From SIG588 sp964515215 (GTDB lineage: Bacteria > Bacillota > Clostridia > Oscillospirales > Acutalibacteraceae): a DNA stretch of 19,956 nt. The notes below the pieces were generated by a model. The model saw only the letters and a program-made list of their open reading frames with translations. It made no database searches and was not told the DNA's origin. A program made the position numbers and the translations under genes. Within the stretch, counting starts at the first letter, position 1. Each line of letters starts with the position of its first letter. This document shows, piece by piece, positions 1 through 7,468 of this stretch. The stretch is taken from the NCBI GenBank assembly GCA_964515215.1, contig CAZESL010000038.1, forward strand, positions 1-19,956. Direction: 5' to 3'.

Positions 1-230
1 AGGTATACGGGATGCATTCCGAGGTCTGCCGCCGCCACTTCAAACGCACAGCGGGTGCGGTTACTGGTCTTTTCAAACACCAGTGCGATCGACTTGCCTT
101 CGCACAAACGGTGGGAGATACCCGCCTTCTTTTCCGCTTTCAGTTTGGCGGAAAGGGCGATCAACTCCGCGATTTCTTCGGGAGTGAAGTCCAGAAGCTT
201 CAAAAAACTTTTACCTTTTAAATTCAACAT
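1..230 (-). CDS. argF: Ornithine carbamoyltransferase, N-terminal part (runs off window)
   Basis: ArgF joins ornithine and carbamoyl phosphate to make citrulline in arginine synthesis, in the cytoplasm. Only the first 76 residues are present, because the gene continues past the left edge. The recognisable part is the carbamoyl-phosphate-binding loop FEKTSNRTR at residues 52-60, followed by CAFEVAAADLGMHP, both typical of the family. Aspartate carbamoyltransferase (PyrB) is the main alternative, but the FEKTSxRTR form and the arg-gene company favour ArgF. The ATG is preceded by an AGGGGG ribosome site. It starts 12 bases after the ABC ATPase stop, so it is the last visible gene of the arginine operon. 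Confidence 0.9.
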   Translation of the reverse strand, partial: MLNLKGKSFLKLLDFTPEEIAELIALSAKLKAEKKAGISHRLCEGKSIALVFEKTSNRTRCAFEVAAADLGMHPVY

Positions 231-242
231 AGAAAATCCCCC

Positions 243-965
243 TTACAGCACCTTCGCGAGGAAGGATCGCAGGCGTTCGCTCTGCGGATGGTTAAAGATG
301 GCATCGGGCGTGCCCTCTTCGGCGATCACGCCGTCATCGAGGAACAGTACGCGGTTGGACACCTCACGGGCAAAGCCCATTTCGTGGGTGACCACCACCA
401 TTGTCATACCGCCCGCCGCAAGATCCTTCATAACGTCCAACACTTCGCCGACCATTTCGGGGTCGAGTGCGGAGGTCGGCTCGTCAAACAGCATTACCTC
501 GGGTTCCATGCACAGCGCCCGCACGATGGCGACACGCTGTTTTTGACCGCCCGAAAGTTGGTTGGGATACGAGCCTGCACGGTCGGCCAGACCGACACGG
601 GCAAGCAGGTCCATCGCCTTTTTCTCTGCCGCCTCGCGCGATACCTTTTTCAGCATCATCGGGCCGCAGGTGAGGTTTTCCATAATGCTCATGTGCGGGA
701 ACAGATTGAACTGTTGGAACACCATGCCCATTTTTTGGCGGTGACGGTTCAAGTCTGCTTTTTTATCGGTGAGGTCTTCGCCGTCAAACACGATCTCGCC
801 GCCGGTAGGCTTTTCGAGCAGGTTCAAGCACCGCAAAAAGGTGGATTTACCCGAACCCGAAGGGCCGATGACGCACATCACGTCGCCCTTATTGATCGTA
901 ACGTCGATGCCGCGCAGCACCTCGAGACCTTCAAAGTTCTTTTTCAGATTCTTAACGCTTATCAT
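243..965 (-). CDS. Polar amino-acid ABC transporter, ATP-binding protein (GlnQ/ArtP type)
   Basis: This is the ATPase that powers a polar-amino-acid importer at the inner face of the membrane. All nucleotide-binding motifs are present in the 240-residue protein: Walker A GPSGSGKST (34-42), Q-loop near FQQFNLFP (83-90), signature LSGGQKQR (137-144), Walker B VMLFDE (157-162) and switch histidine in VTHEMGFA (H194). Length and motifs match the GlnQ/HisP/ArtP group. Its ATG overlaps the end of the permease gene by 14 bases, and its AAAGGAGG ribosome site lies inside that gene, suggesting translational coupling. Position between argH and argF suggests arginine, ornithine or citrulline as substrate. 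That is inference, since the fold alone would also fit glutamine, cystine or lysine. Confidence 0.95.
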   Translation of the reverse strand: MISVKNLKKNFEGLEVLRGIDVTINKGDVMCVIGPSGSGKSTFLRCLNLLEKPTGGEIVFDGEDLTDKKADLNRHRQKMGMVFQQFNLFPHMSIMENLTCGPMMLKKVSREAAEKKAMDLLARVGLADRAGSYPNQLSGGQKQRVAIVRALCMEPEVMLFDEPTSALDPEMVGEVLDVMKDLAAGGMTMVVVTHEMGFAREVSNRVLFLDDGVIAEEGTPDAIFNHPQSERLRSFLAKVL

Positions 966-1638
966 TGCGCGACAGCCTCCTTTCGAGCAAACGCATCAGC
1001 CACGTGAGCAACACCACGAGGAAGAGATACACCAGGGCGACCACCATCAACGGGTTGATGGCGTCGTAGGTGTTGTTACGCACCAGGTTGCCCGCACGGG
1101 TGAGATCCACCACTGCGACGTAACCGGCGACGGACGTCTCTTTGAGCAGCGCGATCAATTCATTGCCGATGGCAGGCAGAATGTAGCGGATCGCCTGCGG
1201 CAACACGATCTTACGCATTGCCTGCATTTTGGACATACCGAGACTGCGTCCCGCTTCCATCTGACCGCTGTCCACCGCGTTGATGCCGCTGCGGATGAGT
1301 TCCGCCATATACGCACCCGAGTTGATACCAAAGGTGAGGATCGCTACCGTCACGCCTTCGGCCGAGGTGAGAATGATGAAAAAGAAGATCAACAAAAGTA
1401 CCACGACGGGGATGCCGCGGATGACGGTGATGTACAGATCACACAGCCATGCGAACGGGCGCAGGACGGGCACGTCTTCCGCAAAATACTTAGTCACGGC
1501 GATAACGGTACCGATAACAACACCGATCAGCAACGCGCCCAGCGTGATGATGACGGTGTTTTTGAGACCGTCCAGCATCGTGTTGTAGAAACCCGTTGCA
1601 ATGAAGGTCTCGTAAAGTTTATTCAACCATTGTTCCAC
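952..1638 (-). CDS. Polar amino-acid ABC transporter, permease (HisM/GlnP type)
   Basis: This membrane-spanning subunit pairs with the adjacent ATPase and binding protein. I start it at a GTG (position 1638), giving 228 residues, the usual size for this family, because GAAAGGAGA sits 9 bases upstream. An in-frame ATG at 1821 would add 61 residues, but those are translated from a dispersed repeat and resemble no permease. Hydrophobic segments fall around residues 28-50, 66-92, 97-118 and near the C terminus. The ATPase-docking EAA loop is seen as EAGRSLGMSKMQAMRKIVLP (128-147). The gene is separated from the binding-protein gene by 271 bases, far wider than other gaps in this operon. Confidence 0.9.
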   Translation of the reverse strand: MEQWLNKLYETFIATGFYNTMLDGLKNTVIITLGALLIGVVIGTVIAVTKYFAEDVPVLRPFAWLCDLYITVIRGIPVVVLLLIFFFIILTSAEGVTVAILTFGINSGAYMAELIRSGINAVDSGQMEAGRSLGMSKMQAMRKIVLPQAIRYILPAIGNELIALLKETSVAGYVAVVDLTRAGNLVRNNTYDAINPLMVVALVYLFLVVLLTWLMRLLERRLSRNDKR

Positions 1639-1705
1639 AGGGAGGAATCTCCTTTCAACGAAAAAGGACGTCACGTTAAAGGTGTTTTGCACAAGCGGGA
1701 GAACG

Positions 1706-1845
1706 CCTTGGTTCCCCTTGAAGATGCAAGAGGAGCTCTCGGCAAAGCCGACTGAGGGGATTTGAGGGGTGAATTGGTACTTTTCACAACCCCTTCGGCT
1801 TTTGCTTTTGGCAAAAGCCACCCCCCCTTACACAGGGGAGGCAGG
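1706..1845. repeat. MITE-like dispersed repeat between transporter genes
   Basis: This noncoding stretch of about 140 bases has imperfect inverted ends: CCTTGGTTCCCCTTG on the left, and CAGGGGAGGCAGG on the right read in reverse. Inside are a perfect 9-bp hairpin (1797-1805 with 1811-1819), a smaller TCGGCAAAGCCGA hairpin and several GAGGGG/CCCC tracts. Read on the minus strand it begins CCTGCCTCCCCT and continues with GGTGGC, a hairpin, then a GGGGTTG block. The same order recurs near 18056, so I treat both as one family. No transposase is encoded. It lies in the arginine operon between the binding protein and permease genes. Confidence 0.65.
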
Positions 1846-1909
1846 TTTTGAGTTCTTCACTTTGTGCAATTTTGCCTTAACGGGACAGCCCTTTTACTGT
1901 TTTAAAAAC

Positions 1910-2695
1910 TTACACTTCGGGGGCGGTGTAGGGAGCGTTGTGTTTGTCGAAGATTTCCTGGATCTTGCCGTCTTTGACAAGTTTGTTCAGGATCTCGCTC
2001 ACTTTTTCAACCACTTCGTCGCTGCCCTTCGCAAAGGAGAATGCATAGGGTTCGGTGGTCATCGCTTCGTCGAGAACGACCAGTTTCGTGTCGTTTTCCG
2101 CGTTGTACGCATCCACCATCTCTTTCGCGGTCAGATCGTCGATGACCCACGCATCCACCTTATCGGTGGTCAGCGCCGCCTGTGCGTCGCTGTTCGCCGC
2201 GAAGGACTTCACGGTGTAACCGTTGCCCATGCAGAATTCTTCTGCGGTGGTGCCGGTCTGCACCGAAACGGTCTTACCCTCGAGGTCTGCCTTGGTCTTA
2301 ACGGCGCTGCCCTCTTTCACCACGATCGCCTGTGCCGCGAGGCAGTAGGGAGTGGTGAACATCATGTTCTTTTCACGTGCGGGAGTGACCGAGATGCCCG
2401 AAGCACCCATATCGTACTTGCCCGCCTGCACGCCTGCGAGCACCGAGTCGAAGTCCATCTGTTCCAGTTTCAGTTCCACACCGAGTTCCGCACAGACGAG
2501 TTTCAAAATGTCGATCTCGATACCGACCACTTCTTCGCCTTCCAAATTCTCAAAAGGCGGGAAGTCAGGGCTGGTAGCGACGACAAGTTCGCCCGCTTTT
2601 TCGAGATCCGCCATCGAGACACCCTTCTTGCCGCAAGCGGTGAGGCAGGTAAGCAGCAGAACGGTTGCCAAAACCAATGCTAAGATCTTTTTCAT
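1910..2695 (-). CDS. Amino-acid ABC transporter substrate-binding lipoprotein
   Basis: This extracytoplasmic receptor delivers an amino acid to the adjacent permease. The 261-residue protein starts with a lipoprotein signal: MKK, a hydrophobic run, then the lipobox LTAC with Cys21 as lipid anchor. The mature part is a family-3 (SBP_bac_3) binding protein, with LVVATSPDFPPFE (38-50), GIEIDILK, YDMGASGISVTPAREK and a lobe crossing at GKTVSVQTGTTAEEF. The ATG has an AGAGGT ribosome site. It follows argH by 46 bases. Arginine-pathway context suggests a basic or urea-cycle amino acid, but binding-site residues cannot be assigned by eye. Confidence 0.93.
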   Translation of the reverse strand: MKKILALVLATVLLLTCLTACGKKGVSMADLEKAGELVVATSPDFPPFENLEGEEVVGIEIDILKLVCAELGVELKLEQMDFDSVLAGVQAGKYDMGASGISVTPAREKNMMFTTPYCLAAQAIVVKEGSAVKTKADLEGKTVSVQTGTTAEEFCMGNGYTVKSFAANSDAQAALTTDKVDAWVIDDLTAKEMVDAYNAENDTKLVVLDEAMTTEPYAFSFAKGSDEVVEKVSEILNKLVKDGKIQEIFDKHNAPYTAPEV

Positions 2696-2741
2696 TGTAG
2701 TTACCTCTTTTCCGATTAGTGTATGTATCGTGAAAGATCGG

Positions 2742-4115
2742 TCAGCCGATCTTTTCCCGAACGAATTGGATCTGCGTTTCTACCGAAGCGAGCGAGGTGC
2801 CGCCTTCGCTTCGGCGTTTTTCCACGCAGGTGACAAGGTCGATCTCTTGGTAGAGATCCTCTTCGAACAGATCGCTGAATTCGCGGTAGACGTCAAGCGG
2901 CAACGCTTCCAGTACCGTGCCTTCCGCAAGGCAACGCGCCACCAACTGCCCTGCGATCTTGTAGGCACTGCGGAACGGCAGTCCTTTCTTCACGAGATAG
3001 TCCGCAAGGTCGGTCGCGTTGATGAAGCCGCGCTGTGCCGCCGTTTTCATGTTTTCGGTGTTGGCACGCATGGTGCTCACCATACCCACGAATACGTCGA
3101 GACACATCTTCACGGTGTCACAGGCGTCAAATACGCTCTCTTTGTCTTCCTGCATATCCTTGTTGTATGCCAGCGGCAGACCTTTCAGCGTGGTGAGCAG
3201 AGCCATCAGATCGCCGTACACACGCCCCGTCTTGCCGCGTACCAACTCCGCCATATCGGGGTTTTTCTTTTGCGGCATGATGGAGGAACCCGTGGTGTAG
3301 GCATCCGACAGTTCCACAAACTTGAATTCCCAACTCGACCAGAGAATGATCTCCTCCGAAAAGCGGGAGAGGTGCATCATCAAAATGGACAGCGCGCTCA
3401 TCAGTTCTGCGCAAAAATCGCGGTCGGACACACCGTCCAAACTGTTGAGGCAGATACCGTCGAACCCGAGTTTTTCCGCTTCAAAGCGGCGGTCGGTATC
3501 GTAGGTGGTACCTGCCAGCGCACAGCACCCGATGGGGGAGACGTTGATGCGCCGTCGGCAATCCGCCAGACGGTCAAGGTCGCGAAGCAACATCATCGCG
3601 TACGCCATCAGATGATGGCCGAACAGGATGGGCTGTGCCCGTTGCAGGTGGGTATACCCCGGCAGGATCGCCGTTTTGTACTCTTCCGCCTTGTCGGTGA
3701 CGGCGGCGACGAGCGTCTTCACACGCTCGGTAATGCCGTCACACTCCGAGCGCAGATACATACGCACGTCCAGTGCCACCTGATCGTTACGGCTGCGGGC
3801 GGTGTGGAGTTTCTTGCCCACGTCGCCGAGCCGTGCGGTCAGCACCTGTTCCACGAACATGTGAATGTCTTCGCATTCCTCGTCGATGGCGAGTGCACCG
3901 CTGTCGAGATCGCTCAGTATTCCTTCCAGCCCCGCGATCAGCGTATCGGCATCGGCGGGGGAGATGATCCCTTTGGCTCCGAGCATCGCCGCGTGCGCCA
4001 TACTGCCCGTGATGTCCTCACGGTACATGCGGCAGTCGAAGCGAATGGAGGAATTGAAATCATCCGCTATTTTTTCGGTCGTGCCGTCGGTGCGGCCGGC
4101 CCACATTTTTGCCAT
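2742..4115 (-). CDS. argH: Argininosuccinate lyase
   Basis: ArgH splits argininosuccinate into arginine and fumarate, the last step of arginine synthesis. The 457-residue protein carries TARSRNDQVALD (105-116), GYTHLQRAQP with the catalytic-region histidine (H156), and the fumarase/lyase signature GSSIMPQKKNPDMAE (276-290) whose flexible loop holds the catalytic serine. I start at the ATG at 4115 (MAKMWAGRTDG), matching the family's usual N terminus and length. The frame stays open 36 codons further into argG, but those residues look like shadow sequence. It begins 13 bases after the argG stop, with AAGG overlapping that stop, so the two genes are co-transcribed. Confidence 0.96.
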   Translation of the reverse strand: MAKMWAGRTDGTTEKIADDFNSSIRFDCRMYREDITGSMAHAAMLGAKGIISPADADTLIAGLEGILSDLDSGALAIDEECEDIHMFVEQVLTARLGDVGKKLHTARSRNDQVALDVRMYLRSECDGITERVKTLVAAVTDKAEEYKTAILPGYTHLQRAQPILFGHHLMAYAMMLLRDLDRLADCRRRINVSPIGCCALAGTTYDTDRRFEAEKLGFDGICLNSLDGVSDRDFCAELMSALSILMMHLSRFSEEIILWSSWEFKFVELSDAYTTGSSIMPQKKNPDMAELVRGKTGRVYGDLMALLTTLKGLPLAYNKDMQEDKESVFDACDTVKMCLDVFVGMVSTMRANTENMKTAAQRGFINATDLADYLVKKGLPFRSAYKIAGQLVARCLAEGTVLEALPLDVYREFSDLFEEDLYQEIDLVTCVEKRRSEGGTSLASVETQIQFVREKIG

Positions 4116-4128
4116 TGTTACACAACCT

Positions 4129-5346
4129 TTACTTCTTGCCGTCCACCAGCGCTTGCACCTTGATCGGCAGACCGAACAGATTGATGAAGCCTGCGGAATC
4201 ACGCTGATCGTAATCGCTCTCACCGAAGGTGGCGATCTCCTCGCTGTACAGCGAATAGGGGCTCCACACGCCCGCGTTGATCATGTTGCCCTTGTAGAGC
4301 TTCAAGCGGACCTTACCCGTGACCTTCTCCTGCGTCTTATCCACGAACGCGGACAGTGCTTCGCGCAGAGGAGTGAACCACTGACCGTTGTACACGAGTT
4401 CCGCAAAGGTGATGGACAACTTCTGCTTTTCGTGCATGGTCATCTTGTCGAGACAGATGCTCTCAAGTACGCTGTGCGCCTTGTAGAGGATCGCACCGCC
4501 GGGCGTTTCGTACACACCGCGGCACTTCATGCCGACCAAACGGTTTTCCACGATATCCAGAAGACCGATACCGTTCGCGCCGCCGACCTCGTTGAGTTTC
4601 AGGATGATCTCTTTGGCGCTCATCTTTTCATCGTTGAACGCCACCGGCACGCCCTGCTCAAAATCGAGGGTGATGTAGGTCGGCTCGTCGGGAGCCATGA
4701 TAGGGGAGACGCCCATTTCAAGGAAACCGGGCTTTTCGTACTGCGGTTCGTTGCCGGTATCTTCCAGATCCAGACCTTCGTGCGAGAGGTGCCACAGGTT
4801 CTTATCCTTCGAATAGTTGGTCTCGCGGTTGATCTTCAAGGGGATGTTGTGCGCTTCGGCGTACTCGATCTCCTCTTCGCGGGACTTGATGTCCCACTCA
4901 CGCCATGGCGCGATGATCGGCATGTTCGGCGCAAAATGTTTGATCGCCAGTTCGAAACGCACCTGATCGTTGCCCTTGCCCGTGCAGCCGTGCACGATCG
5001 CGTCGGCATTTTCTTTCAGTGCGATCTCCACGAGACCCTTCGCGATGCAGGGACGTGCGTGACTGGTACCCAGCAGATACTCTTCGTACACCGCACCCGC
5101 CTTCATGGTCGGGATGATGAAATCGTTCACGTATTCTTCTGTCTGATCCAGCACGTACAGTTTGGAAGCACCCGTCTTGAGGGCTTTCTCTTCCAGACCT
5201 TCCAATTCGTCCGCCTGGCCGACGTTACCGCTGACCGCCACCACTTCACAGTTGTTGTAGTTTTCCTTCAGCCACGGAATGATGATCGAAGTATCCAAAC
5301 CGCCCGAATAGGCGAGAACGACCTTCTTGATGTTTTCCTTGTTCAC
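4129..5346 (-). CDS. argG: Argininosuccinate synthase
   Basis: ArgG condenses citrulline and aspartate using ATP to give argininosuccinate. The 405-residue protein has the PP-loop AYSGGLDTS (12-20) of N-type ATP pyrophosphatases and the family motif GCTGKGNDQVRFE (120-132). I choose a GTG start (5346) because GGAGG lies 9 bases before it. The in-frame ATG at 5364 would put that ribosome site inside the coding region and add a non-conserved MRRRIF. It is the first gene of the arginine operon, about 48 bases downstream of the predicted transcription start. It is likely repressed by ArgR/AhrC, since candidate ARG boxes flank the promoter. Confidence 0.96.
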   Translation of the reverse strand: MNKENIKKVVLAYSGGLDTSIIIPWLKENYNNCEVVAVSGNVGQADELEGLEEKALKTGASKLYVLDQTEEYVNDFIIPTMKAGAVYEEYLLGTSHARPCIAKGLVEIALKENADAIVHGCTGKGNDQVRFELAIKHFAPNMPIIAPWREWDIKSREEEIEYAEAHNIPLKINRETNYSKDKNLWHLSHEGLDLEDTGNEPQYEKPGFLEMGVSPIMAPDEPTYITLDFEQGVPVAFNDEKMSAKEIILKLNEVGGANGIGLLDIVENRLVGMKCRGVYETPGGAILYKAHSVLESICLDKMTMHEKQKLSITFAELVYNGQWFTPLREALSAFVDKTQEKVTGKVRLKLYKGNMINAGVWSPYSLYSEEIATFGESDYDQRDSAGFINLFGLPIKVQALVDGKK

Positions 5347-5363
5347 GAATATTCGCCTCCGCA

Positions 5364-5377
5364 TGAATAATTATGTA
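5364..5377. promoter_or_regulatory. Candidate ARG box in argG leader
   Basis: TGAATAATTATGTA matches 12 of 14 bases of the ArgR/AhrC box core TGAATwwwwATTCA (consensus quoted from memory). It lies just after the predicted argG transcription start and 17 bases before the GTG, where a bound repressor would block elongation or initiation. The two mismatches are in the second half-site. The call is inference. Confidence 0.4.
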
Positions 5378-5400
5378 TTTCGCTTTTCGCTACGTGCAAT

Positions 5401-5429
5401 ATTATACATTCCCGCTCTTGCTTTGTCAA
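5401..5429 (-). promoter_or_regulatory. Consensus sigma-A promoter of the arginine operon
   Basis: On the minus strand TTGACA (5429-5424) and TATAAT (5406-5401) are separated by exactly 17 bases, a perfect housekeeping promoter. Transcription would start near 5394, giving a leader of about 48 bases before argG. The leader is too short for a T-box or other large riboswitch, so control is more likely by a DNA-binding repressor. Confidence 0.85.
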
Positions 5430-5601
5430 TACGGATTTCTCTTAAAAACAGAAAAAAATCAAAATGTGTGAGAGCCGTCATATTCACCCTGTGTTTAAAA
5501 TGAGTTTTGTCTGTTTTCCACAAGCCGCATTCAGCATGTTTTGCATAAATATTCATTTATTCAGCAAATGTATGCATACGACCGAGGGAGACAGAATGAA
5601 A
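5430..5601. other. AT-rich intergenic region between divergent argG and pepF
   Basis: There is no gene here. The stretch is markedly more AT-rich than its neighbours and contains four ATTCA half-sites (around 5484, 5529, 5551 and 5559) plus a GTATGCATAC palindrome (5570-5579). The half-site cluster is what would be expected of ArgR-type binding, but nothing proves it. Confidence 0.5.
5542..5555. promoter_or_regulatory. Candidate upstream ARG box (13/14 match)
   Basis: TGCATAAATATTCA differs by one base from the ArgR core TGAATwwwwATTCA on this strand and reads equally well on the other. A further ATTCA half-site follows within 10 bases. It lies about 120 bases upstream of the argG -35 box. 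Together with the box at 5364 it resembles the two-operator, looping arrangement known for AhrC at B. subtilis arg genes. The call is inference. Confidence 0.45.
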
Positions 5602-5624
5602 TTTCCTCTTTACAAAAGAGGAAA
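5602..5624. promoter_or_regulatory. Perfect 10-bp inverted repeat overlapping the pepF -35 box
   Basis: TTTCCTCTTT and AAAGAGGAAA are perfect inverted copies around a 3-base centre (ACA), and the -35 hexamer at 5609-5614 lies across the centre. No T-run follows on the plus strand, so a terminator for that strand is unlikely. The position suits an operator for an unidentified repressor. Confidence 0.4.
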
Positions 5625-5637
5625 AATAGGATATATT
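5609..5637 (+). promoter_or_regulatory. Sigma-A promoter of pepF-mntP-MFS unit
   Basis: TTTACA (5609-5614) and TATATT (5632-5637) are separated by 17 bases. The predicted start near 5644 leaves a short leader with AGGAGG at 5654-5659, 9 bases before the pepF ATG. Confidence 0.65.
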
Positions 5638-5668
5638 ACCCTTATTATGACATAGGAGGCGTTTTAGT

Positions 5669-7465
5669 ATGGCGAAACAAATTTGGAAACGGGAAGAAGT
5701 CCCGGTGGAATACACCTGGAATCTTGCCGATATATTTGAAAGTGACGATGCATGGATGGCGGAATATGAGGCGCTGAAAGAGTATCCCGCACGTGTGGCG
5801 GCGTTTCAAGGCACGCTCGGCCGCAGTGCCGGAGATCTGCTCGCCTATTTCCGCTTGAGTGACGAGTTGGAAGTGCGGCTCGGCAAACTGCACGGGTACG
5901 CGCATTGCATGAGCGACGTGGATACGGCGAACAGCCGGTATCAAGATCTGCGCGGTAAGGCGATGGCGACGTATATCGCGATCGCGGGTGCGGCGGCGTT
6001 TGCCGATCCCGAGATCCTGGCGATTCCCGAAGATACGCTCACCGCATTTTTGGCGGAAGAGCCGGCGCTCAAAGAGTACGAGCGTTCGCTGTACAAGATC
6101 CGCCGCCGTGCGGCACACATGCTCACCCCCGAAGGCGAGCGCCTGCTTGCCGCGGCAGGGGAGATGGCAGGGGCACCCGACCAGATCGGCAGTACCTTCC
6201 GTAACGCCGACCTGCGTTTCCCCGACGTGACCGATAAGGCGGGCAACACCTATCCGCTCACCAACGGCTCACTCGTGCCGCTGCTCGAAAGTGCGGACCG
6301 CGATCTGCGCCGTACCGCGTTTGAGACCTACTATACCCGTCTCGGTGAGTACAAAAACACCGTTGCCGCGACGCTCGACGCACAGTTTAAGCAACTGCGC
6401 TTTTTCGCGGATTCCCGCCGTTACGGCAGTTCGCTGGAAGCGTCGCTCGACCGTACCGAAGTGCCGGTCGAGGTATATCACAACCTCATCGAAGCGGTGC
6501 ATCAGAATTTGGATAAGATGTACCGTTACGTAGCCCTGCGTAAGAAGATGCTCGGCGTGGATGAGTTGCACATGTATGACGTGTATACCCCCATCGTGGC
6601 GGATGCCGCGAGTGAGATCCCCTACGCGCAGGCGCAGAAAACGGTGCTCGAAGCGCTGGCCGTGCTCGGTGACGACTACGTGGCGATGCTGAAGGAAGGC
6701 TTTGAAAACCGTTGGATCGACGTGTATGAAAACGTCGGCAAGCGCAGCGGCGCGTACTCTTCGGGTGTGGCGCGCCCGCATCCCTACGTGCTGCTCAATC
6801 ACAAGGATAATCTGGATACGCAGTTTACCCTCGCGCACGAAATGGGGCACGCGCTCCACAGTTATCTCAGCACCAAAAATCAGCCCGTAAGCAACAGCAA
6901 TTACGTCATCTTCGTGGCGGAGGTCGCCTCCACCTGCAACGAGATCCTGCTGATGCGCCATTTGCTGGCGAAGACGACGGATAAGCGTGAGCGGGCGTAC
7001 CTTATCAACCACTTCCTCGACCAGTTCAAGGGGACGGTGTACCGTCAGACGATGTTTGCCGAGTTTGAACTGATGATGGGGCAGGCGGCGGAAAAGGGCG
7101 ACACCCTCACGGCGGATATACTGTGTGAGAAGTATCACGCGCTGAACAAGCTGTATTTCGGTCCCGATATGGTGTCGGATGACGGTATTGCGCTGGAGTG
7201 GGCGCGTATTCCGCACTTCTTCTATAACTATTACGTGTTCCAGTACGCCACCGGTTTCTCGGCGGCGGTGGCGATCGCCAACCGTATTCAAAAAGAAGGC
7301 GCTCCCGCCGTGGCGGACTACAAAAAGTTCCTTTCGGGCGGCGGTTCGACCGATCCTATCTCGCTCTTGAAGATCGCGGGTGTGGATATGAGCACGCCCG
7401 CCCCTGTGAACGATGCCCTCTCCCTGTTCGGTGAGCTGGTGGAAGAAATGGAAGGCTTGGTGTAA
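5669..7465 (+). CDS. pepF: Oligoendopeptidase F (M3B zinc metallopeptidase)
   Basis: PepF cleaves short peptides in the cytoplasm for peptide turnover. The 598-residue length is normal for the family. The zinc site is visible as HEMGH (390-394), with Glu391 as catalytic base and Glu418 of AEVAST as the third ligand, 24 residues on. The N terminus (VEYTWNLADIFESDDAW) is the classic PepF opening. There is no signal peptide, so the protein is cytoplasmic. The ATG follows AGGAGG by 9 bases. It is the first gene of a three-gene plus-strand unit with mntP and an MFS transporter, with no obvious functional link to them. Confidence 0.95.
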   Translation: MAKQIWKREEVPVEYTWNLADIFESDDAWMAEYEALKEYPARVAAFQGTLGRSAGDLLAYFRLSDELEVRLGKLHGYAHCMSDVDTANSRYQDLRGKAMATYIAIAGAAAFADPEILAIPEDTLTAFLAEEPALKEYERSLYKIRRRAAHMLTPEGERLLAAAGEMAGAPDQIGSTFRNADLRFPDVTDKAGNTYPLTNGSLVPLLESADRDLRRTAFETYYTRLGEYKNTVAATLDAQFKQLRFFADSRRYGSSLEASLDRTEVPVEVYHNLIEAVHQNLDKMYRYVALRKKMLGVDELHMYDVYTPIVADAASEIPYAQAQKTVLEALAVLGDDYVAMLKEGFENRWIDVYENVGKRSGAYSSGVARPHPYVLLNHKDNLDTQFTLAHEMGHALHSYLSTKNQPVSNSNYVIFVAEVASTCNEILLMRHLLAKTTDKRERAYLINHFLDQFKGTVYRQTMFAEFELMMGQAAEKGDTLTADILCEKYHALNKLYFGPDMVSDDGIALEWARIPHFFYNYYVFQYATGFSAAVAIANRIQKEGAPAVADYKKFLSGGGSTDPISLLKIAGVDMSTPAPVNDALSLFGELVEEMEGLV

Positions 7466-7468
7466 CGA

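Noticed and set aside
1639..1821. N-terminal extension of the permease from an ATG at 1821
   Set aside because: The added residues come from a dispersed repeat, and a good ribosome site precedes the GTG at 1638, which gives the normal family length.
4116..4223. N-terminal extension of argH into argG
   Set aside because: The residues do not resemble ArgH and overlap argG coding sequence. The ATG at 4115 gives the standard start.
3865..5370. Long open frame on the plus strand (about 500 codons) opposite argG/argH
   Set aside because: It is antisense to clearly identified enzymes, is rich in His, Arg and Gln with no recognisable domain, and has no ribosome site. It is a shadow of codon bias in the real genes. 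The same applies to long antisense frames at 2352-4163, 6269-8059 (minus) and 11285-12940.
5347..5400. T-box or other riboswitch before argG
   Set aside because: The leader from the consensus promoter is only about 48 bases and lacks a T-box sequence or terminator pair.
7440..7468. Manganese (yybP-ykoY) riboswitch before mntP
   Set aside because: Only three bases separate pepF and mntP, so there is no room, and nothing similar is seen in the pepF leader.
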